This document shows positions 10,804 to 23,567 of a stretch of 64,000 bases of DNA, piece after piece. A program made the translations under genes and the position numbers. Under the pieces are notes generated by a model. That model did not search any database. It saw only the letters and a program-made list of their open reading frames with translations, and was not told where the DNA came from. The DNA comes from Mantis religiosa. Lineage: Eukaryota > Arthropoda > Insecta > Mantodea > Mantidae. Within the stretch, counting starts at the first letter, position 1. The number at the start of each line of letters is the position of its first letter. The stretch lies in assembly GCA_030765055.1 (NCBI GenBank), contig JAUKNK010000150.1, forward strand, positions 129,001 through 193,000, written 5' to 3'.

Positions 10804-11187
10804 TGTGACCTTGTGGGTTCGTGAAGTTAAAAGTCCAGATTACAAACACCAAAAAAAATTGCTCTTCATTTCCATAGAAATCAATCTGACAGTCTAGAAT
10901 TACGTCACATACACAATAAATCTTGCAAGGTCATCGGCCACGAGCACACAAAGGCGGGTTCAATTAACAACTAACTGACTGTGGCAGGCGCCGGCTCTCT
11001 TTATATAGATTACTCAGTATCCGGAACGTTCTGAAACAATCCGGACGGTGTTAGAAGAAGTACGAACTCTCCAGAAATCCGTCTCCTTCTCCCCACCGTT
11101 TCGGAGAGCTTTCATCCCCGCACTGCACTGCCCGTCACTCTGAACTCCTTGTCCGCGCCGCCTCGAATCAACTATGCGTTCGCGAAA
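10804..11187 (-). repeat. solo LTR, second gypsy sub-family (384 bp)
   Basis: It begins TGTGACCTTGTGGGTTCG and ends TTCGCGAAA, flanked by ATAT on both sides (10800-10803 and 11188-11191). It shares its terminal words with the solo LTRs at 27264 and 33310 and differs in the middle. Confidence 0.8.
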
Positions 11188-11227
11188 ATATACCTGGCGT
11201 CAATCCAGAAGGGATTGAAATTTCGAG

Positions 11228-11366
<139 letters not shown>

Positions 11367-12204
11367 GCGACGTTGCCGCTTATCGTGAACATGTGGATAA
11401 GTTTACCACAGGTAGACCAGAAACAAACTGCGGTCGTGTGCGCATGCGCGAGGAGAGCCTTTTCTTCTACACCATCCAAGCATCATGTGACTCCCACTCC
11501 TCCCTCCTGCATGCGTCAGAGCGCAAAACAACACGAAATGCATGTATTTTAATAATGTTTTGATTTTCGAATTTAACAGAAAATAATTACCTCAGACATG
11601 ACCTCACAATCGATCAACAAATACATAGAATTATAGTATCTTTAAACCTTGAGGAACAACGCAGCGATTTGTTAGAAAATGCAAAGAGGGACTGTAACAG
11701 TGAACGGCAAAGCGCGTTAAACAGATAAGTAGTGCAGCCCGCGCGATGTAGGAGAGCAAACCTAAAATAACGATGGAGGGGGAGAGCTAGAGGACTCCAG
11801 TGGTGGTAAGCCACGCCTCCAGCTGCATTTTATTCGCGGTCTAGTTATAGATGACTGGAGTGTGGAGTAAGTATTATATTTTATTTGTGTACAAAGGCAA
11901 TAATACAACACTGAATCCACATAAAGGCAAAGGATAGAACATGCAAGCAAAATAAAGATATGTGTTAACAAAAGAGACATCTCTCTGAAGTACTGATGCT
12001 TATTGTAACGGAAAAATGCCGCCCACATCAGAATCGCTTGGATTACCGTTCCTTTGATTCCTGCAGCAGCTCATTAATCCTATCAAGTACGTCTAAGACT
12101 CGAATGGAAGTTTCAAAACCCTACTCTCTTAAAGAGCATATTATATTCCACGTTTGTTCCTTAATTAAGGTTCTTTGATCAAATACACTTTATTCGGCTC
12201 ATGA
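11367..12204. other. no gene seen
   Basis: Short frames only; none carries a recognisable motif and I find no terminal repeats. Confidence 0.4.
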
Positions 12205-12455
12205 GTACGCTCACTTTTACTTGAATAAAAATATTGAGAAACCCCACATGCCCAAACAAGTAAATTTTTCAAGAGATACACAAAAACTCTTAAAATTATG
12301 CTTAAAGGTAACTTTTGTCCTCGTTATTCGTATAAATGAATGTAGAGGGAAGCATGCTATTGCTGTGTAGACATTCTTGATCCATTTTCTTGAAATTATT
12401 TTAACATTTATTTAGTGAACATGTGGGTTTCTCAACATTTTTGATAAATATGCAT
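12205..12455. repeat. foldback / MITE-like hairpin
   Basis: Imperfect inverted arms of about 45-50 bp contain AATATTGAGAAACCCCACATG at 12230-12250 and its near-reverse complement at 12419-12445. They enclose about 170 bp of AT-rich DNA. No target duplication is clear. Confidence 0.5.
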
Positions 12456-13485
12456 AAATTATTACTTAACTCACACTATATAGCTGACAAGGACAAAATG
12501 AAACAAATTGTTCCCAAGAGTTCTCTTTTACATTATACTGATACCGAAATTGAGGAATGCAATGGGTAAAGAATCGTAATAGTTTTCAAAAGAATTGTGT
12601 ATTCTTGTTACAACATGGGCAGGCAGGTGGTTGAGTTGTTTAACAAAAGACGCGGGAGAAAGCGGATTTTCTTAACAGGAATTCTAAATGGGTAACACTT
12701 GACTCCATTTGAAAAGGTATTGTTGGGACCCCTAATAATGTCATGACCGAGACTAAGAATCACAATGGACAAAAGAGTCACAAAGGTAATTTTGGTGTGA
12801 ATAAAGACAGGGCTTCAAGAAGTGAAAGTCACGCACACGCAGCTGTAGTGAACGCAGACCGTGGCTGGCAAGCCATTAAGACGGTCATTTGCTTCTGTCT
12901 TCGGCGAAGGCAGATCAGAAGTAATGAGAGAAGATATCTGTCGGTTCATAATTCAATAACGAATTAAGTGTTATCGAGTAATAAGCATTCTACATACGGT
13001 AACTCTAAACAGTGAAATTGGTAACCCTTGGTCGGCAGCTTCGAGTTTAATGTGATAATAAAAAGACGCAGTCATTTAACCAGTCTGAAACGTGCATTCC
13101 GGTGTCATTAGAACCATCCTTACTCCAATACATATCCATGCATACCCTTTGACGGAACTCATTGCTCTACCCTGAGGCTAAATTGTTCTACCTTGCTCTA
13201 CCCACCAAGCAACAAACTGTCACGCCAACGTGGAACTCTTTGCTGTACCCTTTAATTTGTTACGATATTCTATGCGCTATATTCTAGTGTATAGAGTTAC
13301 AAGGAGACTATGATGAAAAAATATAAAAAAATCTGAAAAGAATGTCTTGTATCTTTATTAGGTCGGAAACTTTTCAGCCAATCTGTGTCGACAGCAAACT
13401 ACTACGCCAAACCGGAGTAGAAAGTGTATACAGAAGCTCAATCAGATGTTTGAATTTTGTGGCCGTTTATCATTTATTCACACAT
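12456..13485. other. no gene seen
   Basis: A 74-codon plus frame at 12743-12967 has no recognisable motif. I see no element ends. Confidence 0.4.
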
Positions 13486-13960
13486 TAATAAGTAAAAATT
13501 ACGTGTTACACTCACAGGTCTTTCTGTACCTTTGTACAATATATTCTTACATATCTTAGAATTACTTGACCTATGCGGTTAATCCAGATAAATGTTAACA
13601 GAGACTATCTTATTGCTAATTTTTTGTAGGTTCAAGGGAGCATGGAAACAGTAGGTTCTAAGTGATAGTCAAATCGTTAAACACCTTGTCACTATGTAAT
13701 AACTTTGAAATCCCCTTCTCTTTGCTCGACCAAGGGATTAAAATATCTCATGTGCTGTACTCACATGGCTTTCTCCACCCTTAAACAAATTTTGCTCACA
13801 TACCTTTAGATATTCTTTAATCGTTTTCATGTTTATCGAATAAAGATTTGCAAAAATGTTTGGGAAATGTTTGAAGAAATTGTCGTATTGCTAATTTTCT
13901 TTTAAATTCAAGAGGAACGTGAAAATATAGTAAGCGTTAAGCGATAGTCAAATGTTTTCA
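13486..13960 (+). repeat. two degenerate direct repeats, about 275 bp apart
   Basis: Shared blocks include a CTCAC(A/T)GG(T/C)TTTCT word near 13515 and 13762, TATTGCTAATTTT at about 13612 and 13889, and AGTGATAGTCAAAT or AGCGATAGTCAAAT at about 13660 and 13942. This is an old tandem duplication with no coding content. Confidence 0.5.
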
Positions 13961-15749
13961 CCCTTCTGTTGTCCTTGGGTAAATATGACAAGACAAGAAA
14001 TTTATCTTTCCGTTACTCATTTAGGTGCAATCATTGGTGCATGTCATTTTATGTATTTGTTGCTCTTCATAATTACCTCTTATAGCAGTTTTGGAACATT
14101 TTTTTTATTTTTCTTGTATACGAAAATGTTATATCTAATTATGTTCCTCGAGCCAATATGACTCGATTGTTTTAATAATCATTTAATTTAAATAATCATA
14201 TCAAAATCCATGTGCATGGCAGCAAACATAACAGTGGGCGATGTATTGTTGGAGCTCTGAATATAGCAGATTATAAATCACCTACGTCTGATTGAATGTT
14301 TAAAGGAAGACGTTATTTTAGTTCTTGCGGTAAGTAATGGTGCATTCCTATCATGGAAAAACATTGCCTAACTGAAAGGGAGTTAGAATCATTAGGCGAT
14401 ATATCTGATAGCGAGAAAATTTCAGAAGGGAACCATACTACAGTTAGGCTGGCCGTTCTCCTGCTTTGACATTTCTCGAGAGGGGGAGGCGGGATGTTAC
14501 CAGTTCTTTAGCGGGAATTTCAAGCAGAGGAACAATGTGCATTTTAAAATTTCACGCATTTATATATTTAACGAAGCAGTGGCCATATTATTATAATAAC
14601 GACAATAATAGGATTTACAAACACCAAAAATTGGAATTCACGCACAAAATAGCGAACAAACTTCACCAGCGCAAACAACTAAAGCCACGTGTTCCAAACA
14701 AAATTAAACTGGCAACACGGTGTTGGATACGAGAGCCACGCCTAGCAGCGACAATGCTGATTGGCGCTAGCAGACAGTTTTCACTTCCTGACCACGACAC
14801 CGGATATAGAGGCTCCCAATGCCACCAACAGAAGCAGTTAGTGTATGCAAAATGTTTGAAAGCAATATTCGAATAGAGCTTTGCTGTATTGAACATCTTG
14901 CATGTTAATGAAATTGCAAGTTGGATTTCATTGCTTTAAAGCTTATATAGTCGTATACTTTCATTCTAAAGATAATTTTGAGGGTGTGTTTTCAGCTGCT
15001 CATTACTGTATATAGGTACTATTAACCTTCCCCCTCCATCGCCTGCAATCGCAAAACGTCAGGGTCGGAGAACCGACGGCCGTACTGTAGTGAAGACAAC
15101 ACTCAAGTTACATCAGAATCGGAAGACTGTGCTTCAGCCAATGAGATTAGTAATCCAATTATAATTCCCGAGATACAGCAGTAGTTCATTTCAAAGATAA
15201 GAACATCATTTGGAGTTTGGTACCCTTTCAACATGGAAAGGCTTCCAGGGTAAACATAATAAAACAAACGCTTAGTCCAACCAGGTATGTTACCTCCAGA
15301 ATAAGTGATATCAAATCTGTCTTGCAAGTAATTATGAACAAAATCCTATGCAGTATTGTGTTGAAAATGACTAATATTGAGGGCCGAAGAGTGGATGGTG
15401 ATAAATTAGAGGATTTGGATGTATATATTGGTGTATTATAAATAATATGGTGCATCAACAAGCAGCTTATGGGATTCAGAATCAGGCAGAGCCATTTTCC
15501 TGCTATAATGTAACTAAAGATGTTCTTTGGCATCTCTCGGGTCCTAAGTTTTGATGATAAATATGATCGGCGGGTGCGAAGCGCAAATGACAAACTAGCT
15601 ACTATAAGGGGTCTATGGATGGAAATACTGACAAAATTATATAATCTTGGATCAAATGTAACTGTCAAATGCTTTGTCTGTGTGAGCAAGGGTTAAATTG
15701 TCTCAAGGGTATTCAAATACCTGTACAGAGTTGCCAATTTAGAGGAAAG
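13961..15749. other. no gene seen
   Basis: Several frames of 60-150 codons occur on both strands, none with a motif I recognise. The part after about 15230 may belong to the LINE remnant that follows. Confidence 0.35.
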
Positions 15750-16338
15750 CAATATTATGAAGGAATGTTTGCTTTTGCAGATGAGAAGCAAATAGGGAGA
15801 ATGTTGGGCGCAAAAAGTAAGGGAAACAATGGAACAGATAGGTATGGGACATATTTGGAGAAACGAGGAGTATTATTATAGGGGCTTTTGGAAAAAGGTA
15901 GAATTAAGGCTGGAAGATTTAGATAGCCAAGTTATATTTACCAGTGTTAGCAATAAAAGATTATTGAGGACATATAGGGAAATAAAAACAGTGTAGGGGA
16001 GGGAGAAGTACTTAGATGTGTGTAGTAAGTCAGGGCGAGAAGGATTTGCCTGGGGAAGGACAGGAGTTAGACATTTGAAAGGTATTAGATATGAAAAGGT
16101 TACAGGGAAATGCCCAGTGTGTGGAGAAGAGGATACAGATTGACATAGTATACAAACAAACAAACAAAGATATGGCGAGAACAAATTTGGCAACAAAATT
16201 GTAACAGTTTTAGTGAAGGGGGAGGTATTAATAATAAAGAAAATGTTATTGGTAAAAGGAGAAAATAATGTAAGAAATAAAGGTGAATATCTGGGGAAAG
16301 TTAGAGAGAAATGGTTAAGATTGATGAAGAATAAATAA
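15750..16338 (+). pseudogene. LINE ORF2 C-terminal remnant
   Basis: From 15817 one frame runs to a TAA at 16336-16338 with only two internal stops (TAG 15994, TGA 16141). It contains GRTGVRHLKGIRYEKVTG followed by KCPVCGEEDTD-stop-HS, the Cys-rich C-terminal motif of jockey/R1-type LINEs, and a basic tail EYLGKVREKWLRLMKNK. The tail resembles that of the LINE end at 53540. No polymerase motifs remain. Confidence 0.55.
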
Positions 16339-16856
16339 CAATTAAGGGTTAAAAAACTAGAAAGAGGGATACAAGGGAGAGCAGGGTCATCAATACACGT
16401 AAAAACCAGGGGTTATGTGTATTGAGACCGATACTTGGGGCAAGCAGGTAGGAAGGGTATATTAGATGTGAATAAGTCATTCTGTTATTGTGTGAAATAA
16501 ATGTTACAAATGTCAATGTATCAATGAAATTGTATGTAGAAGAAAGATGAGAAATTAATACTATACTATACTAGTTCAAGAATTTGTCTGTGTGAGAGAG
16601 CAATTAAAAATTTCATTAATTTTCATGTATTCGTATATTCTTAATGCCTTATCCTTGAATTTTGTCCACCGGGTCATTACGACCCGAAGGACCAAGAACT
16701 CAAGGTTTGAAAGTGGTCGCTTGTAATAGTTTTGAAATTTCCTTGGATATTAAGAGATAAAAAATGAATAACGATTTCTATTTTACAAAAGAATAAACAT
16801 TACAGAATTCAGAAAAATAACGAGCGTCTCGGATATGGCTCTCTCCTCAACAATGA
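16339..16856. other. LINE tail, then no gene seen
   Basis: The first part is probably the 3' untranslated end of the LINE remnant. A small palindromic CGGGTCATTACGACCCG stands at 16673-16689. Confidence 0.3.
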
Positions 16857-17720
16857 ATGTACGAGGGCGGATCGGAAAGTATCGCACATTTTCTTTCTGC
16901 AATGGTATTGCCACTGAGATGTTGAAATTTCACACAGATGTAGTTTGAAGCTTTCTGTACAAGGGGTTTAGTTTAGTTCACGTGCAGCTCTGACGGGAGA
17001 AGCATGAACTATGCAATTAAGATGACGCACATGCTACTGTCGTCCACATTTGAAGAGCAGCAAAGTGTACACGGTGTTCTATTAATTTGCTATTTCCCGC
17101 CCTCCGATTGAGCAAGAATGACGTCATAGTTGACTGGTGAATATATCTTGAAATCACGGTGCCCTCTACGGAGAAGCAGAGGAACAGTAAGCAAATTACA
17201 GCGCTCTTAGTGTGGTTGCACTGGTAACTAATACAACTAGCTTCAACTGGATATGAACACAGAGTACCGCGTCTTCAATGTTGAATGCTTCTTTCATACC
17301 GGCAGTAAAATTGGTGCGGCATATAAATATCGTTTAAACCGCTGCATAGAGGAGTTTATACAACGCTATCGAGCATTCAGACAAGCCCCTCGGAGCGTAA
17401 TGTTTTCAAAAGTGTCCGGGTACCGCCAAATTGACATACCTTTGTTTGTAACATAAACTGCTTACGTTATATCAGTATACGATCAAAAGTTATTTTCATT
17501 CTCACGCTTAATTAAAATGTCTATTAATGCTGGTATCCTTATGTCCTTTAAAATCAATAGGTGCATCAAACATTTCCAAGATACAGGATCAGTCACTCGC
17601 AAAAATAGAGACACTGGTCGCTATAAAGTGACTGCTACAAATCTCGAAGCAATAAATAATGTTATGACAGAAAGGCTTCAAGCATACCTTCTCGCAATAC
17701 AGACAGTGTTTAAGGGGAAG
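16857..17720 (+). pseudogene. Tc1/mariner-type element, left end and transposase N-terminus
   Basis: The sequence opens with TACGAGGGCGGATCGGAAAG, which looks like a mariner-superfamily terminal repeat. Frames at 17253-17456 and 17517-17720 follow. The second includes CIKHFQDTGSVTRKNRDTGR and a piece typical of the second helix-turn-helix of such transposases. There is no catalytic core and no matching right end nearby, so this is a 5' fragment. Assignment rests on motif likeness only. Confidence 0.45.
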
Positions 17721-18319
17721 AGAGAAAGGAAATGTAAAAAAAATGGACACATAAGAGTATATACTAGAGATATTTTCTTGTTTAGACTTGGATAACAGCT
17801 TTGTTCACATTGTAACACTAATTTATTTCTTATTCCTTAAACATATTCTACTAATTTTCAGGTTTATTGAAGTTATATTGTAAAGAAACTGTGGGTGATA
17901 GAAAAGAATTCAGATCAAACTTAAATATTTCTATAATATGCTACACGTTTGCAATATACATACATGTCTAATATAATAGAAAAAAAGAGATGTTCATTGT
18001 GAAATATATGTTCTTCGACTTATGATTTCATATATTCTTCATGGTATTTTTATGGCTGCATAATTAACTTTGCAGTGCACTGCATATATAGTTTTTTAAA
18101 AACTGTTATCGTTTCTACGCGCCAGGTGAAATTACGCACCTTTATATTACGCCACCTCTCTAATAGTATATTTAGCTGCCTGTAGAGAGAGGCCTCAAAT
18201 CTGCTGTCAGCACATCAAATACGATTGCAAGCCGCTAGGGGAATGGTATATAAACTCACACCATCAGTGATACCACTGATGACGTCAAATTTTGCGTGAT
18301 AAAATTATAAATAAAAATG
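17721..18319. other. no gene seen
   Basis: AT-rich sequence without recognisable frames or ends. Confidence 0.4.
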
Positions 18320-18510
18320 AACACCGTGGTTCATGGGCCAAAGCTCAAAGCTTCTTCCAAACGGGCCGTGTGAACTTGACTGATTCCCCACGTTCCGGGC
18401 GGCCTGTAACGGCCGGATCGGTACTCGCCAGAATATCAGAGCCATTGAAACTGCAATTTTGAAGCAACGGCGACTGCAACTGCGCACCTTATCACAACAG
18501 TTCAACAACA
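18320..18510 (+). pseudogene. mariner-like transposase N-terminal fragment (plus)
   Basis: One frame reads a GRVNLTDSPRSGRP-like motif at about 18364-18405, the linker between the two DNA-binding domains of mariner-like transposases. Only about 60 codons are recognisable. A related fragment lies in the opposite orientation at 18640-18880. Confidence 0.45.
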
Positions 18511-18639
18511 TTTGTAAAGATTTTATGGAAAAATAAAGAGAAAATTTGGATACATGCCCCGGTATAGTTGTCTAGGTGCCGGGGTAGAATATTCAGATTT
18601 TATTTATATTTATATTTATTTATATTTATAGTTCAACAT

Positions 18640-18880
18640 TTCCTACGGAGCTGTGTATGGCATCGTTCATGTTACGCTGAAATTTGCGTTTCAGGCCGCC
18701 CGAAACATCAGTCAAGTTCACACGGCCGGCTTGGAAGAATGAAACCTGGAGATATTGCCACGGTCCAAAAGCATTCTCTCTATACACGCCACACATTTCC
18801 CTGTAAATTTCGTACCATTTATGCCCTTTGGCCCATAAAAATCGAATTACACTTCGCTGCTCTTCAAGTGGGACGATAGT
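18640..18880 (-). pseudogene. mariner-like transposase N-terminal fragment (minus)
   Basis: The minus strand reads EIYREMCGVYRENAFGPWQ-like sequence, then FFQAGRVNLTDVSGG, the same region as the plus fragment at 18320 but longer. The two face each other and share the word GTGTGAACTTGACTGAT. No catalytic core remains. Confidence 0.45.
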
Positions 18881-18963
18881 AGTATGTGCGCCATCCTTGT
18901 TCCATAGTTCACGCTTCTCTCGCTAGAGCTGTACATGGATAAAAATGAACCCCTTGCAGGGAA

Positions 18964-20060
18964 AGCACTCGTGGTACCTCTGAGGTTACTAGAGGAACCT
19001 CGGGCCAAACATTCGAGCTCCTCCCGAATGGGAGTTTTTCGGATTGGGTTGTACTCGAGAGGTAAGTGTGTTCCCGATACCCTTGGGAGATCAGGTAACT
19101 CCGGACAGGCTTCAGGCCGCCTGGAGGAGGCAGAGGATTGCCTGAAAGTTCCCGGCCACTAACCTGCAGAGCCGAACACGCACGTTGTACGCCAAGATCA
19201 CTCCTCACCCTAACCAGCTGGTGAATACACTGGGTCAATACGACCACCGTCTCCCCAGCACACGGAGGAGCTTCCGCCTCCCCAAGGATGACCTTGGGTG
19301 GTAATGTCTGTTTGTCCTCCTGTCACCCTCAATCACCGCCAGGTCACGTCGCGCCTTGACCGCGAGTGGAAGGGTAACACCTGCAATCGCGCCCGAGTGC
19401 GCGCGCACGACCTCGGCAAACCCTTAAACATAAACACCAAAATTCCATCTGACCTCTCGCTACTGGTTCCCCCATCTACTTGACGGATCGCTAGCGACCG
19501 CCCAAAGCGAGGTGGAACGGGCACTGTCCCCCGTTCATGGAGGGACATCCCGGCACCAGAAGCATCAGTAGACGCCAACTGCGCCGTCTTACGCAAAGAC
19601 ACGCAAGCTCGCGCTTATTACTATATCGTTTATACCGCACGGGTAAATCCACACAGCGGATAGGTATCGTGGCGTGTAACCCTCCGCCCGGGAGAACCCA
19701 GGCGACCTGCACCTGCTCTTGGCTCTTGAACTGCAGAGATGTAGAAGGTTTGCTGGAACACCAGGTGGCCCCGCCGAGGTTTTCGGTAGTCTTCCCTGCG
19801 GGGTTGGCGTGCGTAAGTGGCTTATCCACTTCCACCCGTCTTGAGATTGGGCTCGGGGCTTTTAGACTCAAGCTATTGCTTTAAGAAAGGTACCCCGGAG
19901 TTTTGCCATCTCTCCCGGGAGTTGGAGGCCGGAGTCTTCGATTTTTCGGGTAGACCCCGTCGTACATATCCCACCCTACTGTCGTCCGGAAACAGCACCA
20001 GCAGACCGGATTCGGAGACCAGAGACCGTCCTATTGAAGGAGAAAGTTTTACCAAGAGTA
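18964..20060 (+). repeat. unclassified GC-rich interspersed repeat, longer copy
   Basis: Two blocks match the repeat at 29306-29725: 18964-19165 (GCACTCGTGGTACCTCTGAG and on) and 19731-19950 (CTTCCCTGCGGGGTTGG and on). The 567 bp between them is absent from the other copy. The much higher GC content than the surroundings suggests a LINE 5' region, but I recognise no protein in it. Confidence 0.5.
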
Positions 20061-20119
20061 TATCATCCTACCATGCAACACCCACACACCCGTCGACACT
20101 TCTATACTGAAAAAGACTG

Positions 20120-20300
20120 CCAGATAGGAAATAATTTGAAATGATAATGGAAATGAAATGGGGGTATAACAAACCTGACTAGCATCCAGCTGGTGACTCG
20201 GGAAAACTCCCGAGAGCCGGCCAGGGGAATCGAACCCGGACTTCCCGAATGCGGGTTACAGTAGAGACCGCCTGAGCCTTTCTTCTCGGTAATTTCCTTA
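20120..20300 (-). repeat. tRNA-derived SINE-like repeat
   Basis: The minus strand holds GGGTTCGATTCCCC, a good polymerase III B box, in a tRNA-like context, followed by a small hairpin (GGCTCTCGGGAGTTTTCCCGAG). The A box is weak. This is probably a SINE head rather than a tRNA gene. Confidence 0.45.
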
Positions 20301-20646
20301 GCGATGTGCCCGGAAGATTTTGAAAAATATTCAACTGCACTTTAGATGAAGAGGTTTGCGTCATTTTTTAAGTTTTCAGAAGTGACTAACAATTTTGACT
20401 ACAATACCATATGTTTAAAAACTTTTCATGACAAATGCAATGCGTAATCATCAATTTTCTGGAAATGGCGACTATGGTTCTCTGTAGTCATAATAAATTT
20501 TTGTACAATTTGCAAACCATAATAAATTGACAAAGTGTTACTATTACAACACGTTTCGATGATAAAGCATACAATTTGTGGAAGTAAATATCGTTTTGGT
20601 GTAAACAATTTAGATATGTTGTTCATAATTGGTTGGGATTGTTATA
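20301..20646. other. no gene seen
   Basis: AT-rich, no recognisable feature. Confidence 0.4.
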
Positions 20647-20648
20647 TA

Positions 20649-22235
20649 CACTGACTCCCATAAATAATCGGATAGACTTGGCATTTCACTATGGTGTGCT
20701 CTATAAAGCAGGATAGATTATGTGTATCAAGCTCAAGGTACTTATTGTGCTAAAAAAGTAATTTGCTATGAATATCCATTTTAGAGTTTGAAAATGTGGC
20801 TAAATCAAGAGCTTCCGCACTCAACTGCAACATGAGTTTACGACACAAAAACAGTCGGGTAGAAGAAATGAAGTGCGATACAAACGAGTAGTTGAAATCT
20901 TTCAGTAGACAAAACAACATCGTAGAAGAAGTATGTCAACTGTTCACCAAGAAGAAAGCAGGGGCATGGTATGAGGCCCAGAGGTAAACAGAGTAGCTTT
21001 GGACAGAGACAGTGATCTGTCACTATGAAAAGAACAAAACCTACCGAGAAATAGCAGAGATTGTGAATCTTAGCAAAAGTACAGTTAGTGTAATAATTCG
21101 CCGGTATAAGTATGAAGACAAAACTGAATCTCGAGCAAAGCCAGGGGACTAAAACTTCTTACCGATATGTAGGAGTCATATTATGTGGAAGGTAAAACGG
21201 AATCCGCGTATAAGTGCTCCGGTGATTTATGCTGAGATTATGGAGGAACTGGGACTGACAGCCCTGAAACAGTCAAAAGGGTCACGCGATAATAAGATTT
21301 TACTGATCATGTAACCGGAAATAAGGCACACATTTGCAGCAAGGATAAAAGGAGGCGATTGCATTTTACCAAAGACTTTGTTAACAAGACAACCGATTGG
21401 TGGGACCAAGCTATTTTTTTGTGACGAAAGTAAATACAACCTTGCTGATTCCGATAGCAGGGTGGTTGTGTAGGAAACCAAACACAGAGCTGGAAGAGAG
21501 CAATTTACAAAGCACAGTCAAAGACGGCGGAGGGAGTTTAATGGTATGGAGCTGTATTTCCTCTACGGGAGTGGGAAAGCTGGTTTCATTGACACAACCA
21601 TGAACAAGGAAGTATATCTTAGACTATTACATTAAAATTTAAAACAAAGTGCAGAAATGATGGGTATTTTGGACAGCTTCTCATTTTATCAGGATAATGA
21701 TCCGAAGTATACCTCCCACATTATGCAGCTATGGTCATTATACAACTGTCCTCATGTACTGCATCCAGCCCCCCAGTCCCCGGATCTTAATCCCATAGAA
21801 GCAGTATGGGATAAACTGGAGAACGTCGTGCGGAAGACCCCATCACCTCCAAGCAGCACTTGAAGGAGAGGTTGCAAGAGGAATGGAGAAAACTTTCTAC
21901 CACCTACCTGAAAAACCTGGTTCACAGCATGCCAAATAGATTGCGAGAAATAGTGAAAAGAAGAGGGACAGTCACAAAGTACTTAGCCATATCTTGTATC
22001 ACACTCAAGTTGCTATGTCCGATTACTTTTGAGGACCAAAAATGCATATTTCAATACAATTCTTAAAAAAGCACGGATTATATAATTTTTATGTGAAATA
22101 ACATTTATTTTCTTACAAGAACGAACCATGTAACTGTCGATTACGATTAATTTAAATAAAATAGCACACCAAATGTTGATTTTTACTTTCAAAACTTAGT
22201 ACTGTGCTTTGTACGATTATTTATGGGAGTCTCTG
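20649..22235 (+). mobile_element. Tc1-like element (1587 bp)
   Basis: The ends are inverted repeats: GACTCCCATAAATAATCG near the left end and its complement near the right. TA flanks both sides (20647-20648 and 22236-22237). The sub-terminal word GGTGTGCT also recurs inverted. Length and content fit a complete but decayed Tc1 element. Confidence 0.9.
21000..21990 (+). pseudogene. Tc1 transposase
   Basis: The DNA-binding part is seen around EIVNLSKSTVSVIIRRYKY. The catalytic residues are Asp in IFCDESKYN, Asp in FYQDNDPKYTSH (21693) and Glu in LNPIEAVWDKLEN (21798), the last two 34 residues apart (DD34E). Between them lies GGGSLMVWSCISSTGVGKL. Several stops and frameshifts break the frame, so the enzyme is dead. 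Confidence 0.85.
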
Positions 22236-22318
22236 TAGGTACAGTAAAACCTCTCTAAAACCTCTCGTTCCGGCATTTAGTTTCCCTTCACACAAGTTTC
22301 CGTCTGACAGAGGGTTGA

Positions 22319-22390
22319 GTTTGTATAAAAAGAAATTACAGAACCTATGTTCGCGTTTGTATAAAAAGAAATTACAGAACCTATGTTCGC
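22319..22390 (+). repeat. 36-bp tandem duplication
   Basis: The unit starting GTTTGTATAAAAAGAAATTA occurs twice without mismatch (22319-22354, 22355-22390), just inside the pogo left terminus. Confidence 0.95.
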
Positions 22391-22498
22391 ACAGGTTTAC
22401 AGTGAAGGAACAATATCGAATGAAGCGTAGATATTAATAGGTTGATATGTATTGTAGGCTATATTTTCAACTTACATGGAATAATTGTAGTTTATATC

Positions 22499-22700
22499 CT
22501 AGTTTCTCTGTCCCTTTCCAATTTTCCCTTTCCAATCTGCAACTGTCTGCATATCAACATCATTTGCTTCACCACACACAGCATTCAAAACAATGTTATG
22601 ACGATGTTTGAAACTGTCGAGGCATTCACTGAAGACTCTGAAATTGTCTTTGCCTAATTTTCTTGCTCTCTCTTGTAACCGCAGTTTCAGGCAGCGATTA
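22499..22700 (-). pseudogene. pogo/Tigger transposase, CENP-B-type DNA-binding domain (second part)
   Basis: The minus strand reads LQERARKLGKDNF, then CLDSFKHRHNIVLNAVCGEA and DWKGKI, the second helix-turn-helix and linker of Tigger-like transposases. The DDE core that should follow is absent before the terminus. Confidence 0.7.
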
Positions 22701-22719
22701 GGAGGCGGCGAATTAATCG

Positions 22720-23565
22720 AAGTCAAATAATTAAAAAAAGATAAGTTAATAGAAATGCTTTGCTAAACTAATATAACAATCTTGTTATAATAATATGAAA
22801 TTAGAATGATTAAAATAGCAGTTGACTTAAAGAATCAGAAGGGAAGAATATAATTTAATATAACATATATACTAACATCCGGGCAAGAAAGAGAAAATAA
22901 TCTTGTAAAAATTTGTACACGTCGGCGAGACAGGAAGGAAGGGCCGTTACTTTCTTTGTGTTAGTAAAAGTTGAATGTCTGTAAACTATTGCATTTTTTC
23001 AGCAAGGAATGTTTGGGGACAAAGGACCTTCAAAACGCAGTTGAGCATGAATGCTAAAGAGATTTACTTCGCTGATTTGGTAACGATGCATACCGTTACA
23101 AACAACTCAGGGTAGGCGTTCCCCAACTCAGGGTGGGCGGAATGTCAGTGTGTCATATGAGTTTTGCAAACCAATGAGAAAATTCGGAATAAAATGAGAA
23201 ACAAATAATAATGTAACATTTGAAAAGGGTGAGTTAGTTTGGTCATGTGATACAGTTAGAGAGAGGATTAGAATAAGGTGAACTGAATTGTGAAGTAAGA
23301 AAAACTTTACTTACAAGTTGATAGTACGATAGGAAGAACGCGTTCATGTGCATTAAGAAGAGAAGCGAAGATTTCGAAGTCTGAAAGGTGGTCACCGATC
23401 CAATTCGATAAACAAACATAGATTCAGGAATTAAGCCAAATAATTCTACAACAAACAAAGTATTATTAATATGACTGAGCAGCCAACAACAACCACCAAA
23501 ATCTATTTCGTACAACCATTCACCTCAGGATAACAGAACTGATAGCTCCAATTAGAATCCAACTA
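22720..23565. other. unknown insert between two transposase blocks
   Basis: About 850 bp separates the two pogo transposase blocks. It holds no motif I recognise. Near 23105-23135 an imperfect repeat AACTCAGGGT(A/G)GGCG occurs twice. It may be a decayed insertion. Confidence 0.35.
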
Positions 23566-23567
23566 AT

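Noticed and set aside
13952..14876. Frames at 13952-14161 and 14466-14876
   Set aside because: Hydrophobic or mixed composition without motifs, introns or promoter context; expected by chance in this length.
16660..16700. Palindromic CGGGTCATTACGACCCG, recalling piggyBac sub-terminal repeats
   Set aside because: No TTAA-flanked end or piggyBac coding sequence lies nearby.
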